Source: Deltaproteobacteria bacterium HGW-Deltaproteobacteria-6
GTDB lineage: Bacteria; Desulfobacterota; Syntrophia; Syntrophales; Smithellaceae
Length of the DNA: 64,000 nt
Direction of reading: 5' to 3'
Assembly (NCBI GenBank): GCA_002840435.1
Contig: PHAT01000007.1
Span: forward strand, 1 to 64,000
Shown in pieces: positions 51,160-60,553 of the stretch (position 1 is its first letter; every line of letters starts with the position of its first letter). The position numbers and the translations under genes were made by a program. The notes under the pieces are model-generated. The model ran no database searches, was not told where the DNA came from, and worked only from the letters and a program-made list of their open reading frames with translations.

Positions 51160-52038
51160 ATGAAGCCGATAAACTACAAGTCCATGAAGTGGCGCTATTT
51201 TAAGCAGAACGTATTTTTTACGCTGGTGCGGGCTTCGGCGTTGATCATTACATTGGCTCTGGGCGGGCTGGTTTTATACATTATCGTCAACGGCATCTCT
51301 TCGATCAGCTGGGAATTCATTACAAAGCCTCCGACTGATTCGATGACGAAAGGCGGTATCATGCCCGCTATTCTGGGGACGCTATATCTGACGGTGGGCG
51401 CGATTGCCATCGGTCTCCCGTTGGGAATAGCTTCGGCGATCTATCTGACGGAATATGCAAGGCAGGGGAAAATTGTCCGTTTCATCAAAGTCGGCATCAA
51501 CTGTCTGGCCGGGGTTCCATCGGTGGTGTTTGGATTGTTTGGCCTGGGTTTCTTTGTTATTTTTCTGAATTTCGGATCGAGTATTCTGGCCGGATCAATG
51601 ACACTGGGTTTTCTGATTCTGCCGACCATCATCGGCGCGTCGGAAGAAGCCCTGAAATCCGTGCCGCAGACTTTTCGTGAAGCATCACTGTCTTTGGGGG
51701 TTTCCAAATGGCAGACCACTTACCGGATTGTTTTGCCCAATGCCATGCCGGGTATTTTAACCGGATCCATATTGGGAATAGGCCGCGCCGCCGGCGAAAC
51801 AGCGCCGATCATGTTCACCGCCGCCGCCTATTTTACCGCCAAGCTGCCCGGTTCGGTTTTTGACGAAGTCATGGCTCTGCCGTATCATATTTACGTGCTG
51901 GCCACCGCCGGAACCAACATTGAAGCGACCCGTCCCATTCAATTCGGCACCGTGCTGGTTCTGGTGGGGGTGGTTTTAGGCATTGACCTGATTGCAATTG
52001 TGATTCGCGGATATATGAGAAGAAATAAAAGGTGGTAA
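51160..52038 (+). CDS. pstA: Phosphate ABC transporter permease PstA
   Basis: 292 aa, six predicted helices. EAA loop: [31 protein letters not shown] in outline; then [18 protein letters not shown], a PstA hallmark. ATG 51160 is ten bases after pstC with AAGGGAAAG upstream; the frame is open inside pstC but unrelated. Confidence 0.92.
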   Translation: MKPINYKSMKWRYFKQNVFFTLVRASALIITLALGGLVLYIIVNGISSISWEFITKPPTDSMTKGGIMPAILGTLYLTVGAIAIGLPLGIASAIYLTEYARQGKIVRFIKVGINCLAGVPSVVFGLFGLGFFVIFLNFGSSILAGSMTLGFLILPTIIGASEEALKSVPQTFREASLSLGVSKWQTTYRIVLPNAMPGILTGSILGIGRAAGETAPIMFTAAAYFTAKLPGSVFDEVMALPYHIYVLATAGTNIEATRPIQFGTVLVLVGVVLGIDLIAIVIRGYMRRNKRW

Positions 52039-52039
52039 A

Positions 52040-52798
52040 ATGGATTCCAATGCTATTATTAAATTAAATAAAGTGAATTTTTATTACGGTCCCTGCCGGG
52101 CGCTCACGGATATATCGATGACGTTTGGAAAAAATAAAGTGACCGCCCTCATCGGACCTTCGGGATGCGGCAAATCGACATTGCTGAGGCTCTTGAACCG
52201 GATGAACGATTTGATTGACGGGACAAGGGTGGAAGGGGACATTCTCTTTGAAGAGAAAAATATTTATGCGCCAGATGTCGATCCGGTGGAAATCCGCCGC
52301 AAGATTGGCATGGTCTTTCAAAAACCCAATCCCTTTCCAAAAACGATTTACAATAATATTGCCTATGGCCCCAAACTGACCGGAGTCAAGGCGGGTGACC
52401 TGGACGGTCTGGTGGAACAGAGTCTGAAACAGGCCGTTTTGTGGGATGAGGTCAAAGATCTCTTGAATAAATCGGCGATGAATCTTTCCGGCGGTCAGCA
52501 GCAGCGGCTTTGCATCGCGCGCGCGCTGGCGATGAAACCGGATATCCTGTTAATGGATGAACCGACTTCGGCGCTTGATCCTATTTCCACCGCCAAGATC
52601 GAAGAATTAATCGAAGAGCTGAAAAAAGACTATACAATCATCATTGTTACCCATAATATGCAGCAGGCGGCCCGTATCTCCGATGAAACGGCCTTCTTTT
52701 ACATTGGAAACCTGGTCGAATATAATAAGACGGAGAAAATATTCACCAAACCCGACATCAAACAGACGGAAGATTACATAACGGGAAGATTCGGTTGA
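52040..52798 (+). CDS. pstB: Phosphate ABC transporter ATP-binding protein PstB
   Basis: A 252-aa ABC ATPase. Walker [10 protein letters not shown] (39-47), Q-loop [10 protein letters not shown], signature LSGGQQQR (149-156), Walker B ILLMDEP (169-175) and switch His in [13 protein letters not shown]. The [14 protein letters not shown] stretch is typical of PstB. It starts one base after pstA. Confidence 0.96.
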   Translation: MDSNAIIKLNKVNFYYGPCRALTDISMTFGKNKVTALIGPSGCGKSTLLRLLNRMNDLIDGTRVEGDILFEEKNIYAPDVDPVEIRRKIGMVFQKPNPFPKTIYNNIAYGPKLTGVKAGDLDGLVEQSLKQAVLWDEVKDLLNKSAMNLSGGQQQRLCIARALAMKPDILLMDEPTSALDPISTAKIEELIEELKKDYTIIIVTHNMQQAARISDETAFFYIGNLVEYNKTEKIFTKPDIKQTEDYITGRFG

Positions 52799-52819
52799 AA
52801 ATCAATTGGAGAAATGACC

Positions 52820-53506
52820 ATGGCTGAAAAAAAACACACCAGTTTACACTATGAAAAAGAATTGCAGGAAATCAAGGATGGCCTGATCTACCAGGGAGCC
52901 CTGACCGAAAAAGCGATTCAGCTGGCGATGAAATCTCTGTCTGAAAGAAATTCGGACATCGCGAAGAAAGTTATCGAGGATGATGATGAAATTGACAAAC
53001 TGGATACGGATCTCGAAGAACGCTGCATCAAGATACTGGCGCTCAGACAGCCGACGGCGATTGATTTAAGGTTTATCACCACGGCGATCAAGATTACCGG
53101 CCATCTGGAAAGAATCGGCGATATGGCCGTGAACATTGCCGAGAAGGTTCTTCAGTTAAATGAGGAGCCGCAGCTCAAACCTTACATTGATTTACCCCGG
53201 ATGACTGATCTGGTCAGCGGAATGATCAAGGATTCCCTGGATAGTTTTATTCGCAACGATCTGGCGCTGGCCGAAAAAGTCCAGCGCACAGAACAGGTGG
53301 TTGATGACTTAAATGAGCAGATATTTCGTGAGCTGTTGACGTTTATGATGGAGGATTCCAAATCGATTCGCCGATCCCTGATGATCATGCAGATTTCTAA
53401 AAATATGGAGCGAATCGCCGATCATGCCAAGGGCATTGCCGATATGGTGACGTACATGGTGACGGGGCTTTGTGTCCGTCATCAGACCTGTGCTGCAAAT
53501 GAATAA
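52820..53506 (+). CDS. phoU: Phosphate signalling regulator PhoU
   Basis: 228 aa from ATG 52820, spaced eight bases from GGAG; an in-frame ATG at 52814 is too close. Two PhoU three-helix repeats, each with an acidic E/D-rich metal patch (IEDDDEIDKLDTDLEERC and RTEQVVDDLNEQIFREL) and an ERIGDMAVNIAE or ERIADHAKGIAD helix. It links PstSCAB to PhoR to keep the regulon off when phosphate is plentiful. Confidence 0.95.
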   Translation: MAEKKHTSLHYEKELQEIKDGLIYQGALTEKAIQLAMKSLSERNSDIAKKVIEDDDEIDKLDTDLEERCIKILALRQPTAIDLRFITTAIKITGHLERIGDMAVNIAEKVLQLNEEPQLKPYIDLPRMTDLVSGMIKDSLDSFIRNDLALAEKVQRTEQVVDDLNEQIFRELLTFMMEDSKSIRRSLMIMQISKNMERIADHAKGIADMVTYMVTGLCVRHQTCAANE

Positions 53507-53515
53507 GGAGCCGGC

Positions 53516-55261
53516 GTGAAGCGCAATCTTTTTTTAAAAATATTTTTCTCCTACCTGATTATCATCTTCTGCTCGTTTCTCGTTTTGAATTTTTTTATCA
53601 GGGATGAGATTCGGAAAGTGATGACCGGCAAGATCGAGGGAGAGCTTCTGACCTATGCCGAACTGATTGATTTAAGCTCGACCAGAGAGATGGCTGATCA
53701 GTTGCGGCTGATTGCGAACATATCCGGTTCGCGGGTGACGCTGGTGGACGCCCGGGGCAAGGTCTTTGCCGATTCGGAAAAAGACATTGCCCAACTGGAA
53801 AATCACTTCAACCGTCCGGAAATACAGGAAGCAAGACTGCGGGGCAAGGGCAAGTCCAGCCGCTTCAGCCAGTCACTGGGTGTGGATATGCTTTATGTCG
53901 CCGTACCCATTAAATCAAAAGCGCAGGTTGTAGGCTATGTCAGGCTGGCGCGTCCGCTTCATGATGTCCAGTCTCTTGTCGAAAAAGTTTATCAAAAAGT
54001 ATTGCTGGCCATCTGCATCGTGGCAATTATTTCTTTGCTGGTTGCGCTTTTCATTTCTTATAAACTGGCCGAGCCTATCCGGCTGATGGAAAGGTTTACC
54101 GAGGGGCTTCGTCGCGGAGAGCCGCAGGGCAGCATTATTTTGCAGACCTCAGATGAAACAAAAAACCTGGCGGATAACATCAACTATCTGGTGGATGAGT
54201 TGCAAAGCAAAATCCGTCTGGCCAATGAAGAAAAAAGCAAATTGATGACCGCCCTGACCAGCATCAACGAAGGGGTTCTGATTCTGAACACTGATGAAAC
54301 CATCGAGTTTGTCAGCCCGTCGCTTGGCAATATGCTGGTTGAACCATACGGCGACATCAGCGGCAAGACATTGATGGAAGCCTTTCGCAACGTGGAATTA
54401 CAGAAAACGTTTGACCGGTTCAAACAATCACGCGATACGGTATCCAGTGAGATCACGCTGGGAAACATTGATCCGGTGATCCTGCGCGTCAGCATCTCGG
54501 AAATTCATGGCTATCCCGGGGAAGAAAAAGAAATGATTGTTTTTCACGATGTCACCCGGCTCAAGAAACTAGAAAGGATTCGGACGGACTTTGTCGCCAA
54601 CGTGACTCATGAAATCCGGACACCGCTTACGGCGATCATCGGCTATCTGGAAACGCTCCAGGCCGGCGCCATTGATAATGCTGAAGACGCCAGGCGGTTT
54701 GTTGATATCATGCTCAAGCAGGCGCAGAGGCTGAATCGCCTGGTGGAAGATCTGATGACCTTGTCGAAGATCGAACTGGGTGAGGTAAAATTTCTCTTCG
54801 AAGATGTATATTTCCCGGATATCATCAGCAGTGTCATACCGGTTCTGGAAGCCAAAGCGGCGATAAAGAAAATTCTCATTCAAAATCATGTGCCTGAAGA
54901 AATACCCCGGATAAAAGGAGACCCGGACCGGCTCAGTCAGATCTTTGTCAATGTGCTGGATAACGCCGTAAAGTTTACCCCCGAGGGCGGCAGTATCACG
55001 GTTGGCGCAGAAGAAAAAGCCGGGAATGTTATTGTGACGATTGCTGATACGGGGGCGGGTATTCCCCGGGAAGAAATTCAACGCCTGGGTGAACGGTTTT
55101 ACCGTTTGGATAAAACGCGTTCGCGTAAACTGGGTGGTACGGGATTGGGGCTTTCAATTGTCAAACACCTGATGCTTGCGCACGGTGGAAAGATGGAAAT
55201 CGAAAGCCAGCTGGGTCGCGGCACAACAGTTTCTTTATTTTTTCCGATTCAGGAGCTATAA
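53516..55261 (+). CDS. phoR: Phosphate regulon sensor histidine kinase PhoR
   Basis: 581 aa from GTG 53516. Membrane helices at about 7-28 and 162-182 enclose a periplasmic domain, which makes it larger than E. coli PhoR. HAMP about 183-236, PAS about 245-345, then HisKA with phospho-acceptor H365 (VTHEIRTPLTAIIGYLETL). The ATPase has N-box NVLDNAVKFTP (479-489), G1 DTGAGI (511-516) and G2 GGTGLGLSI (540-548). It closes the pst-phoU cluster ten bases after phoU. PhoR rather than another kinase is inferred from context and architecture. Confidence 0.9.
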   Translation: MKRNLFLKIFFSYLIIIFCSFLVLNFFIRDEIRKVMTGKIEGELLTYAELIDLSSTREMADQLRLIANISGSRVTLVDARGKVFADSEKDIAQLENHFNRPEIQEARLRGKGKSSRFSQSLGVDMLYVAVPIKSKAQVVGYVRLARPLHDVQSLVEKVYQKVLLAICIVAIISLLVALFISYKLAEPIRLMERFTEGLRRGEPQGSIILQTSDETKNLADNINYLVDELQSKIRLANEEKSKLMTALTSINEGVLILNTDETIEFVSPSLGNMLVEPYGDISGKTLMEAFRNVELQKTFDRFKQSRDTVSSEITLGNIDPVILRVSISEIHGYPGEEKEMIVFHDVTRLKKLERIRTDFVANVTHEIRTPLTAIIGYLETLQAGAIDNAEDARRFVDIMLKQAQRLNRLVEDLMTLSKIELGEVKFLFEDVYFPDIISSVIPVLEAKAAIKKILIQNHVPEEIPRIKGDPDRLSQIFVNVLDNAVKFTPEGGSITVGAEEKAGNVIVTIADTGAGIPREEIQRLGERFYRLDKTRSRKLGGTGLGLSIVKHLMLAHGGKMEIESQLGRGTTVSLFFPIQEL

Positions 55262-55288
55262 TCTTTTCAGAAGATCAGAGAGGCAGAG

Positions 55289-56113
55289 ATGGAAAGCCGA
55301 ATAGCCAAAGCTGTACAACTTCAATATCAGCCGGTGGCGCTTTTATGGTCTGATGAAATACCTGAAGGCGCAATGCAGTTTTCCCCGGGCAAATGGGGCT
55401 GTGTAATGTGGCTGGTCGTACATGCCGCCAAGGGCAAACCCGCCGTGGCCGATAAACAAACATTCGGATGCTTCGGCGGCGGCGTGGGCCTGGGGTTTGG
55501 CAATCAATATAAAAATTTCCCCGGCGGCGAAGAAGGGTTTTGCCACTTTTTGTCATCGGGAAATGCCGATCGTCCGGGCGGAGCCGAACTTGCCGAACAA
55601 ATCAAGCCTTTCATGACCAAAGAAAGCCATGATCATTTTTTGCATGGCGAGCGTTACATCAAAAGCCCGGCGCTGGTTTCCAGGTTTATTCAGGCGTTGC
55701 CGATTATGGATATTCCGGAAAGATTTGTGGTGTTCAAACCACTGGCGGCCGTTGATCTCCTGAAAGAGAAACCCCAGACAATCATTTTCTTTGTCAATCC
55801 CGATCAACTTTCCGCACTGGTTGTGCTGGCCAATTATGGCCGAGGCGACAACGAAAACGTGGTGATTCCTTATGCAGCCGGGTGCCAGACCATCGGCATC
55901 TATCCTTATCGGGAAGCCGGATCGGCCAGGCCACGCGCTGTTGTGGGCTTAACTGATCTTTCCGCCCGGGTCTATGTCAGCAAACAATTGGGTAGCTCCA
56001 ACTTCATGACGTTTGCCTCGCCGTTCGCCCTTTTTGAAGAAATGGAACAAAATGTTCCCGGCTCTTTTCTGGAACGGCATGTCTGGCAGACTCTGGTATC
56101 CGGTGATCGTTGA
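55289..56113 (+). CDS. DUF169 family protein
   Basis: A 274-aa soluble protein resembling DUF169, widespread in anaerobes and of unknown function. Visible family features are PVALLWSDEIPEGAMQF near the start, GCFGGGVGLGFGNQYKNFPGG (61-81), a GERYIKSPALVSRF stretch and the C-terminal MTFASPFALFEEME. No signal peptide or membrane helix. It follows phoR by 27 bases but is probably unrelated to phosphate. It converges on the TetR gene. Confidence 0.85.
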   Translation: MESRIAKAVQLQYQPVALLWSDEIPEGAMQFSPGKWGCVMWLVVHAAKGKPAVADKQTFGCFGGGVGLGFGNQYKNFPGGEEGFCHFLSSGNADRPGGAELAEQIKPFMTKESHDHFLHGERYIKSPALVSRFIQALPIMDIPERFVVFKPLAAVDLLKEKPQTIIFFVNPDQLSALVVLANYGRGDNENVVIPYAAGCQTIGIYPYREAGSARPRAVVGLTDLSARVYVSKQLGSSNFMTFASPFALFEEMEQNVPGSFLERHVWQTLVSGDR

Positions 56114-56197
56114 CGCTCTGTGTGTTTTTCTTACAGCTGCTGAAGATGCAGAGGAGATCAGAAAACTCCGGGTGAATCTCTTCCGGCCGCGGTATTC

Positions 56198-56848
56198 TCA
56201 GGCCAGTATGTTTTTGATAATGTAATCTTCCAGAAGTTTGTTGACTTTTATTTCAGAATATTTCCCCTTGAAGGTCCAGCCGCGAAGCGCCGGTATGACC
56301 AGCTGATAAAAGACCATGCTGGCGGCAAAGAAAGGATCCTGAGCTTTGAATACTTTCCGCTCAATGCCGCGGCGGATGATTTTTTCCAGTACCCGGATCT
56401 CTGACAATTCCTTCTGCATGGCCTGCTTCAGGTTTTTCTTCGGCAGAAGACCGGATTCTCTGTACATCAGGATGATTTCGTCGTGAAATTCTCTGACGTT
56501 CTGCAGGCTGCCATGAATAAATGATTGCAGTTCCCTGTGCGGATCATCTGTTTCTTTATATTTGCCGACGATTGCGGAATCCTCAATATGGCGGTGATAG
56601 ACATCGAATACCAGGCAGAGAATGTCTTCCTTCTTCGAAATATAATCGTAAAGATTGCCCATGGCCATGCCGGTGGCCTTGGAAATCTCCCGGATGGTGG
56701 TTTGCGGATAACCTTTTTTAATAAATAATCTGGCGGCTTTCTTCGCGATCAACTGGTGCTTTTCTCTGACCCGATCGGAATTCTTAATTCGACTGGTTAC
56801 GGATTCACTGATTTTTCTCTGGTCTGTTTTTTTGTTTTGTTTGTCCAT
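56198..56848 (-). CDS. TetR/AcrR family transcriptional regulator
   Basis: 216 aa on the minus strand. The N-terminal helix-turn-helix is at about 34-80 (AARLFIKKGYPQTTIREISKATGMAMGNLYDYISKKEDIL in outline). The C-terminal ligand domain is helical and unassigned. AAGAAGGAA lies before ATG. It is divergent from livH across 298 bases that hold a near-palindromic candidate site, so it probably regulates the liv/CoA-transferase operon and perhaps itself. An acyl-CoA ligand would fit but is not shown. Confidence 0.9.
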   Translation of the reverse strand: MDKQNKKTDQRKISESVTSRIKNSDRVREKHQLIAKKAARLFIKKGYPQTTIREISKATGMAMGNLYDYISKKEDILCLVFDVYHRHIEDSAIVGKYKETDDPHRELQSFIHGSLQNVREFHDEIILMYRESGLLPKKNLKQAMQKELSEIRVLEKIIRRGIERKVFKAQDPFFAASMVFYQLVIPALRGWTFKGKYSEIKVNKLLEDYIIKNILA

Positions 56849-57021
56849 CAGTTCCTTCTTTGCTTATGTTACGCAGCATACAACTATCGGGTCATCAATG
56901 GCGATGCCGCGTGCAATCTTTAACGTATTGTGATGAAGCCTTATATCATCAATCGATTCCGAAATAAAGAAAAAATAGGCTTGCGTCCGGAATAAAATCA
57001 TGATAGGCGATCAAAAAAAGC

Positions 57022-57033
57022 GAGCGATCGTTC
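57022..57033. promoter_or_regulatory. Candidate TetR operator in the regulator-livH gap
   Basis: GAGCGATCGTTC, a 12-bp palindrome with one mismatched pair around CGATCG. It is flanked by seven A on the left and seven T on the right, which extends the symmetry. It sits between the divergent genes at 114-125 bases before livH, where a TetR-type repressor would bind. The rest of the gap (56849-57146) has no clear gene. Confidence 0.4.
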
Positions 57034-57146
57034 TTTTTTTGCCGGAGGACAGACGTTTGTTTTAAAACTGTAGCGATGGAAAGTTTCTGAAATGTCCGGG
57101 GGGCTGAGTAACCAAAACCATGGGTATCAAACAGAGGGGATAATTT

Positions 57147-58019
57147 ATGGATCCAACCGTATCAATGTACATATCTCAGGGGATACACGGGATAGCGTAC
57201 GGGATGATTTTGTTTCTGATTGCGTCGGGGTTGAACATCATCTTCGGGATGATGGGGATATTAAACATGGCCCACGCCGTGTTTTTCATGCTGACGGGCT
57301 ATTTCTGCTACCAGGTGGTCGGGATCACCGGGAGCTTCTGGCTGGGGCTTTTGATTGCGCCGGTTCTTACCGCGGGCCTGGGGGTTTTGATGGAGCGGCT
57401 GTTTTTGCGTCGGGCCCACAAGGTAGGACACTTCGGCGAATTGATCCTGACCATGGGCATCGGGTCGGTGATTGTTGCGGCAATCAAGAAGATCTGGGGA
57501 ACGGAGAGCCTTCCGCTGCGCGTGCCGGACATTTTGCAGGGGATGGTGGACATCGGCGGCATGGCCTATCCGGTGTATCGGCTGTTTGTGATCGGGCTGG
57601 CGCTGGTGGTTTTGATTTTCATGATGCTGCTTTTGTACCGGACCCGCCTGGGGAAGATCGTGCGCGCGGCGGTATCGGACCGCGATATGGTGAATGCCCT
57701 GGGGATCAATATCAATCTGGTTTTCATGTTTGTCTTCGGTGTGGGGACGTGGATGGCGGGGCTGGCCGGCGTGGCGATTGCGCCGATCCTGACGGTGTTT
57801 CCGGGCCTGGCGGATCAGGTGGGCATGGACGCGTTTATCGTGGTCGTGACAGGCGGATTTGGAAGTTTAGCCGGGGCGTTTATCGTGTCGATCATTTTCG
57901 GGCTCCTGAGTTCCTACGGGGTCCAGTTTGTTTCGCAGTTTGCGCCGGTTCTGATGGTGATTTTCATGGCGATAGTCCTGGCGTTTCGCCCTAACGGGTT
58001 ATTTGGAGTGAAGGATTGA
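57147..58019 (+). CDS. livH: Branched-chain amino acid-type ABC permease LivH
   Basis: A 290-aa inner-membrane permease, about eight helices. GIAYGMILFLIASGLNIIFGMMGILNMAHA is the LivH signature in outline, and the coupling region contains AAVSDRDMVNALGINI. ATG 57147 has AGAGGGG upstream. It opens a six-gene run with livM, livG, livF and two CoA-transferase genes. The DNA is GC-rich (35 and 39 G+C in two 60-base lines I counted). The solute may be a carboxylic acid rather than an amino acid. Confidence 0.92.
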   Translation: MDPTVSMYISQGIHGIAYGMILFLIASGLNIIFGMMGILNMAHAVFFMLTGYFCYQVVGITGSFWLGLLIAPVLTAGLGVLMERLFLRRAHKVGHFGELILTMGIGSVIVAAIKKIWGTESLPLRVPDILQGMVDIGGMAYPVYRLFVIGLALVVLIFMMLLLYRTRLGKIVRAAVSDRDMVNALGININLVFMFVFGVGTWMAGLAGVAIAPILTVFPGLADQVGMDAFIVVVTGGFGSLAGAFIVSIIFGLLSSYGVQFVSQFAPVLMVIFMAIVLAFRPNGLFGVKD

Positions 58020-58021
58020 AC

Positions 58022-59008
58022 ATGATGAATAAGAAAACAAACATTATTTTATGGCTGGCGCTGATCATTATCCTCGTCTTCTTACCCAGACTGTCCGGCA
58101 TCTACTACATGAATACGGTGGTGACCTTCGCGATCTTCTCCGCGTATGCCGTGTCGCTGAATATGCTGATGGGCTATACGGGGCTTCTGAGTTTCGGGCA
58201 TGCCATGTATTTTGGATTCGGCGGCTACGGCACGGCGCTGGCATTGAAGCATATCGCGGGAATCAGCCTGTTTCCGGCCATCGGGATCGGCGTATTGGCG
58301 GCGATGGCGTTGGCTCTGGTGTTGAGCCCGCTGGTGGTTCGCGTAAGCGGAACGGCCTTTGCGATGCTGCATCTGGCCTTTGGTCAATTGATGTATGTTC
58401 TGGCGCTCAAGCTGCATACGATTACGGGCGGCGAGGATGGCCTCGGGAACTTTCCGATGCCGGGGATCTTTACCGAGAGCCTGAAGAGCTCTCCTGAACA
58501 GATGTATTACCTGGTGATGGTCGTTCTGGGTTTATGCATCTGGCTGATGTGGTTTTTGACCAAGACGCCGTTTGGCGAGATTCAGGTGGGCATCCGGGAT
58601 AATGCCAAAAGGATCGATTACCTCGGATACAAAGTGCCCCAGTCCAAGGCGGTGATTTATACGCTTTCAGCGGCCTTCGCCGGCGTGGCCGGTTCTCTTT
58701 ACGGGTTGTTCCATAACCTGGTTTCGGCGGACGGATCGCTGGGGATCGGGATGTCCTTTGCGCCGATCGTCTCGATCATGATCGGAGGCGTCGGGAGCTT
58801 TTTCGGCCCCATCATGGGCGTGGCAATTTTCCAACTGGTTGACGAGCTGATCCTGCGCTACACGGAAAGCACGGAACTGGTGATGGGCTTGATTTTGATT
58901 CTGGTGGTCATGTTCATGCCGATGGGCTTTATGGGACTGATCAAAATACTGATCTTCAAGGTGAAGACCCGGCTGGCCGGAAAAGCTGAAATGGAGAAGG
59001 CATCATGA
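58022..59008 (+). CDS. livM: Branched-chain amino acid-type ABC permease LivM
   Basis: 328 aa. The LivM signature NMLMGYTGLLSFGHAMYFGFGGY is at about 50-72, and the coupling loop has GIRDNAKRIDYLGYKVPQSK. Nine or ten helices. ATG 58022 is chosen, three bases after the livH stop; a TTG overlapping the livH end is the alternative. It overlaps the livG start by four bases. Confidence 0.92.
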   Translation: MMNKKTNIILWLALIIILVFLPRLSGIYYMNTVVTFAIFSAYAVSLNMLMGYTGLLSFGHAMYFGFGGYGTALALKHIAGISLFPAIGIGVLAAMALALVLSPLVVRVSGTAFAMLHLAFGQLMYVLALKLHTITGGEDGLGNFPMPGIFTESLKSSPEQMYYLVMVVLGLCIWLMWFLTKTPFGEIQVGIRDNAKRIDYLGYKVPQSKAVIYTLSAAFAGVAGSLYGLFHNLVSADGSLGIGMSFAPIVSIMIGGVGSFFGPIMGVAIFQLVDELILRYTESTELVMGLILILVVMFMPMGFMGLIKILIFKVKTRLAGKAEMEKAS

Positions 59009-59751
59009 ATATACTAGAGACCAGAGATTTACAGCATAGTTTCGGCGGACTGAAGGTGTTGTTCGGCGTCGATCTCCAGATTAAGGAAGGCGAACGCCAC
59101 GCGGTCATCGGGCCCAACGGCGCGGGAAAGACCACATTGTTTAATACGATCACGGGAACCTACCACCCGACGAAAGGGAAAGTGCTTTTCAAGGGAAAGG
59201 ACATCACGGGTTTCCCGCCGCACAAACTGGCGCGGATCGGGATGGGGCGTTCTTTCCAGATCACCAGCACGTTTACAAACCTGACAGCCTTTCAGAATAT
59301 CCGGCTGGCGATCTTGTCGAAAGACGGGGTTCGTTTTAATCTGTTTCGCAGGGTCAATAAGATGGATAAAGTGACCGGGGAAACGGAAGCGATGCTCAAG
59401 CGGATCAATTTATTTGAGGATCGTAACACACCGGCTGGCGCCTTGTCGTACGGAAAATCGCGGGCTCTGGAGATCAGCATGGCTTTGGCGACGGACCCGG
59501 AGCTGGTCTTGCTCGACGAGTTTGCTGCGGGGATGTCCAGGGAAGAGACGCAGGATGCGGTGGCCCTGATCCGGAAGCTGACGGAAGGAAAGACCGTTGT
59601 CATCATCGAGCACGATATGGATGTGGTGTTTAACCTGGCGGACCGGATCACCGTTTTGCATTACGGGAAGATATTGGCTACAGGGAAGCCTGATGAAATA
59701 CGCAGCAATCAGGATGTGAAGGATGCCTATTTGGGCGATCTGGAAGTATAA
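59005..59751 (+). CDS. livG: Liv-type ABC transporter ATP-binding protein LivG
   Basis: A 248-aa ABC ATPase. Walker A GPNGAGKTT (36-44). The signature is LSYGK (147-151) rather than LSGGQ, and Walker B ends LLDEF (169-173) rather than LLDEP. The switch region VIIEHDMDVVF is standard. It overlaps livM by four bases. The two substitutions are unusual but may occur in this subfamily. Confidence 0.93.
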   Translation: MNILETRDLQHSFGGLKVLFGVDLQIKEGERHAVIGPNGAGKTTLFNTITGTYHPTKGKVLFKGKDITGFPPHKLARIGMGRSFQITSTFTNLTAFQNIRLAILSKDGVRFNLFRRVNKMDKVTGETEAMLKRINLFEDRNTPAGALSYGKSRALEISMALATDPELVLLDEFAAGMSREETQDAVALIRKLTEGKTVVIIEHDMDVVFNLADRITVLHYGKILATGKPDEIRSNQDVKDAYLGDLEV

Positions 59752-59797
59752 AATAACGCGATTCCGCCAATCTGCTGAAACGATGAGGTGAACACAT

Positions 59798-60514
59798 ATG
59801 TTACTGGAAGTAAAAGATTTAAATACCCACTATGGCCCCAGCCATGTTTTGCAGGGGATTAACCTGGAGATTGCTGAAGGAGAGCTGGTGGCGCTTCTGG
59901 GCCGCAACGGCATGGGCAAGAGCACCACGCTCAAAAGCATTATGGGAATGGTGAAACCGACCTCCGGCTCCGTGAAGTTCGAGGGGAAGGAGATTGCCGG
60001 TTTACCGCCTTACAAGGTAGCCCGTGCCGGAATCGGCTACGTTCCCGAGGAAAGAAGAATTTTTCCGGAGCTGACGGTTTTGGACAACCTGTTATTGGGG
60101 ATCAAAGGCGGGAAGATCAGAGATCCGAAAGATCCGAATGTCTGGACAGTGGAGCGAATATTTCATCACTTCCCGAAATTAAAGGAGCGGACAAATCAGG
60201 CCGGAGGGCAGTTGTCGGGAGGCGAACAGCAGATGCTGTCCATCGGACGCTCGCTCATGGGAAATCCGAAGCTGCTTTTGGTGGATGAACCGTCGGAAGG
60301 CCTGGCGCCGATCATGGTTCAGGAAGTCCGCAACGTTCTCGCGGAGATCAACAAAGCGGGGGTTTCGGTTTTGCTGGTGGAGCATAACCTGAAGGTGGCC
60401 CTGTCTCTGGCCAAGCGCGTTTACTTGATGTCCAAGGCCTGCATCGGCTGCCAGGTCAGCGCCGACGAAGTGAGAAACAACCACGAGGTCCGCGCCAAAT
60501 ACCTCGAGGCGTAG
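59798..60514 (+). CDS. livF: Liv-type ABC transporter ATP-binding protein LivF
   Basis: A 238-aa ABC ATPase. Walker A GRNGMGKST, signature LSGGEQQM, Walker B LLLVDEPSEGLAP and switch LLVEHNLKVAL. The YVPEERRIFPELTVLDNLLLG region is typical of LivF. It follows livG by 46 bases and precedes the CoA-transferase by 39. Confidence 0.94.
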   Translation: MLLEVKDLNTHYGPSHVLQGINLEIAEGELVALLGRNGMGKSTTLKSIMGMVKPTSGSVKFEGKEIAGLPPYKVARAGIGYVPEERRIFPELTVLDNLLLGIKGGKIRDPKDPNVWTVERIFHHFPKLKERTNQAGGQLSGGEQQMLSIGRSLMGNPKLLLVDEPSEGLAPIMVQEVRNVLAEINKAGVSVLLVEHNLKVALSLAKRVYLMSKACIGCQVSADEVRNNHEVRAKYLEA

Positions 60515-60553
60515 GATATATGCCGGGGAGCATTTTAATAAGAGGAGGCAGGC

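Noticed and set aside
57092-57994. 300-codon same-strand ORF overlapping livH
   Set aside because: It arises from GC-rich third positions; its translation is Gly/Asp/Arg-rich with no domain, while livH in the other frame is a clear permease.
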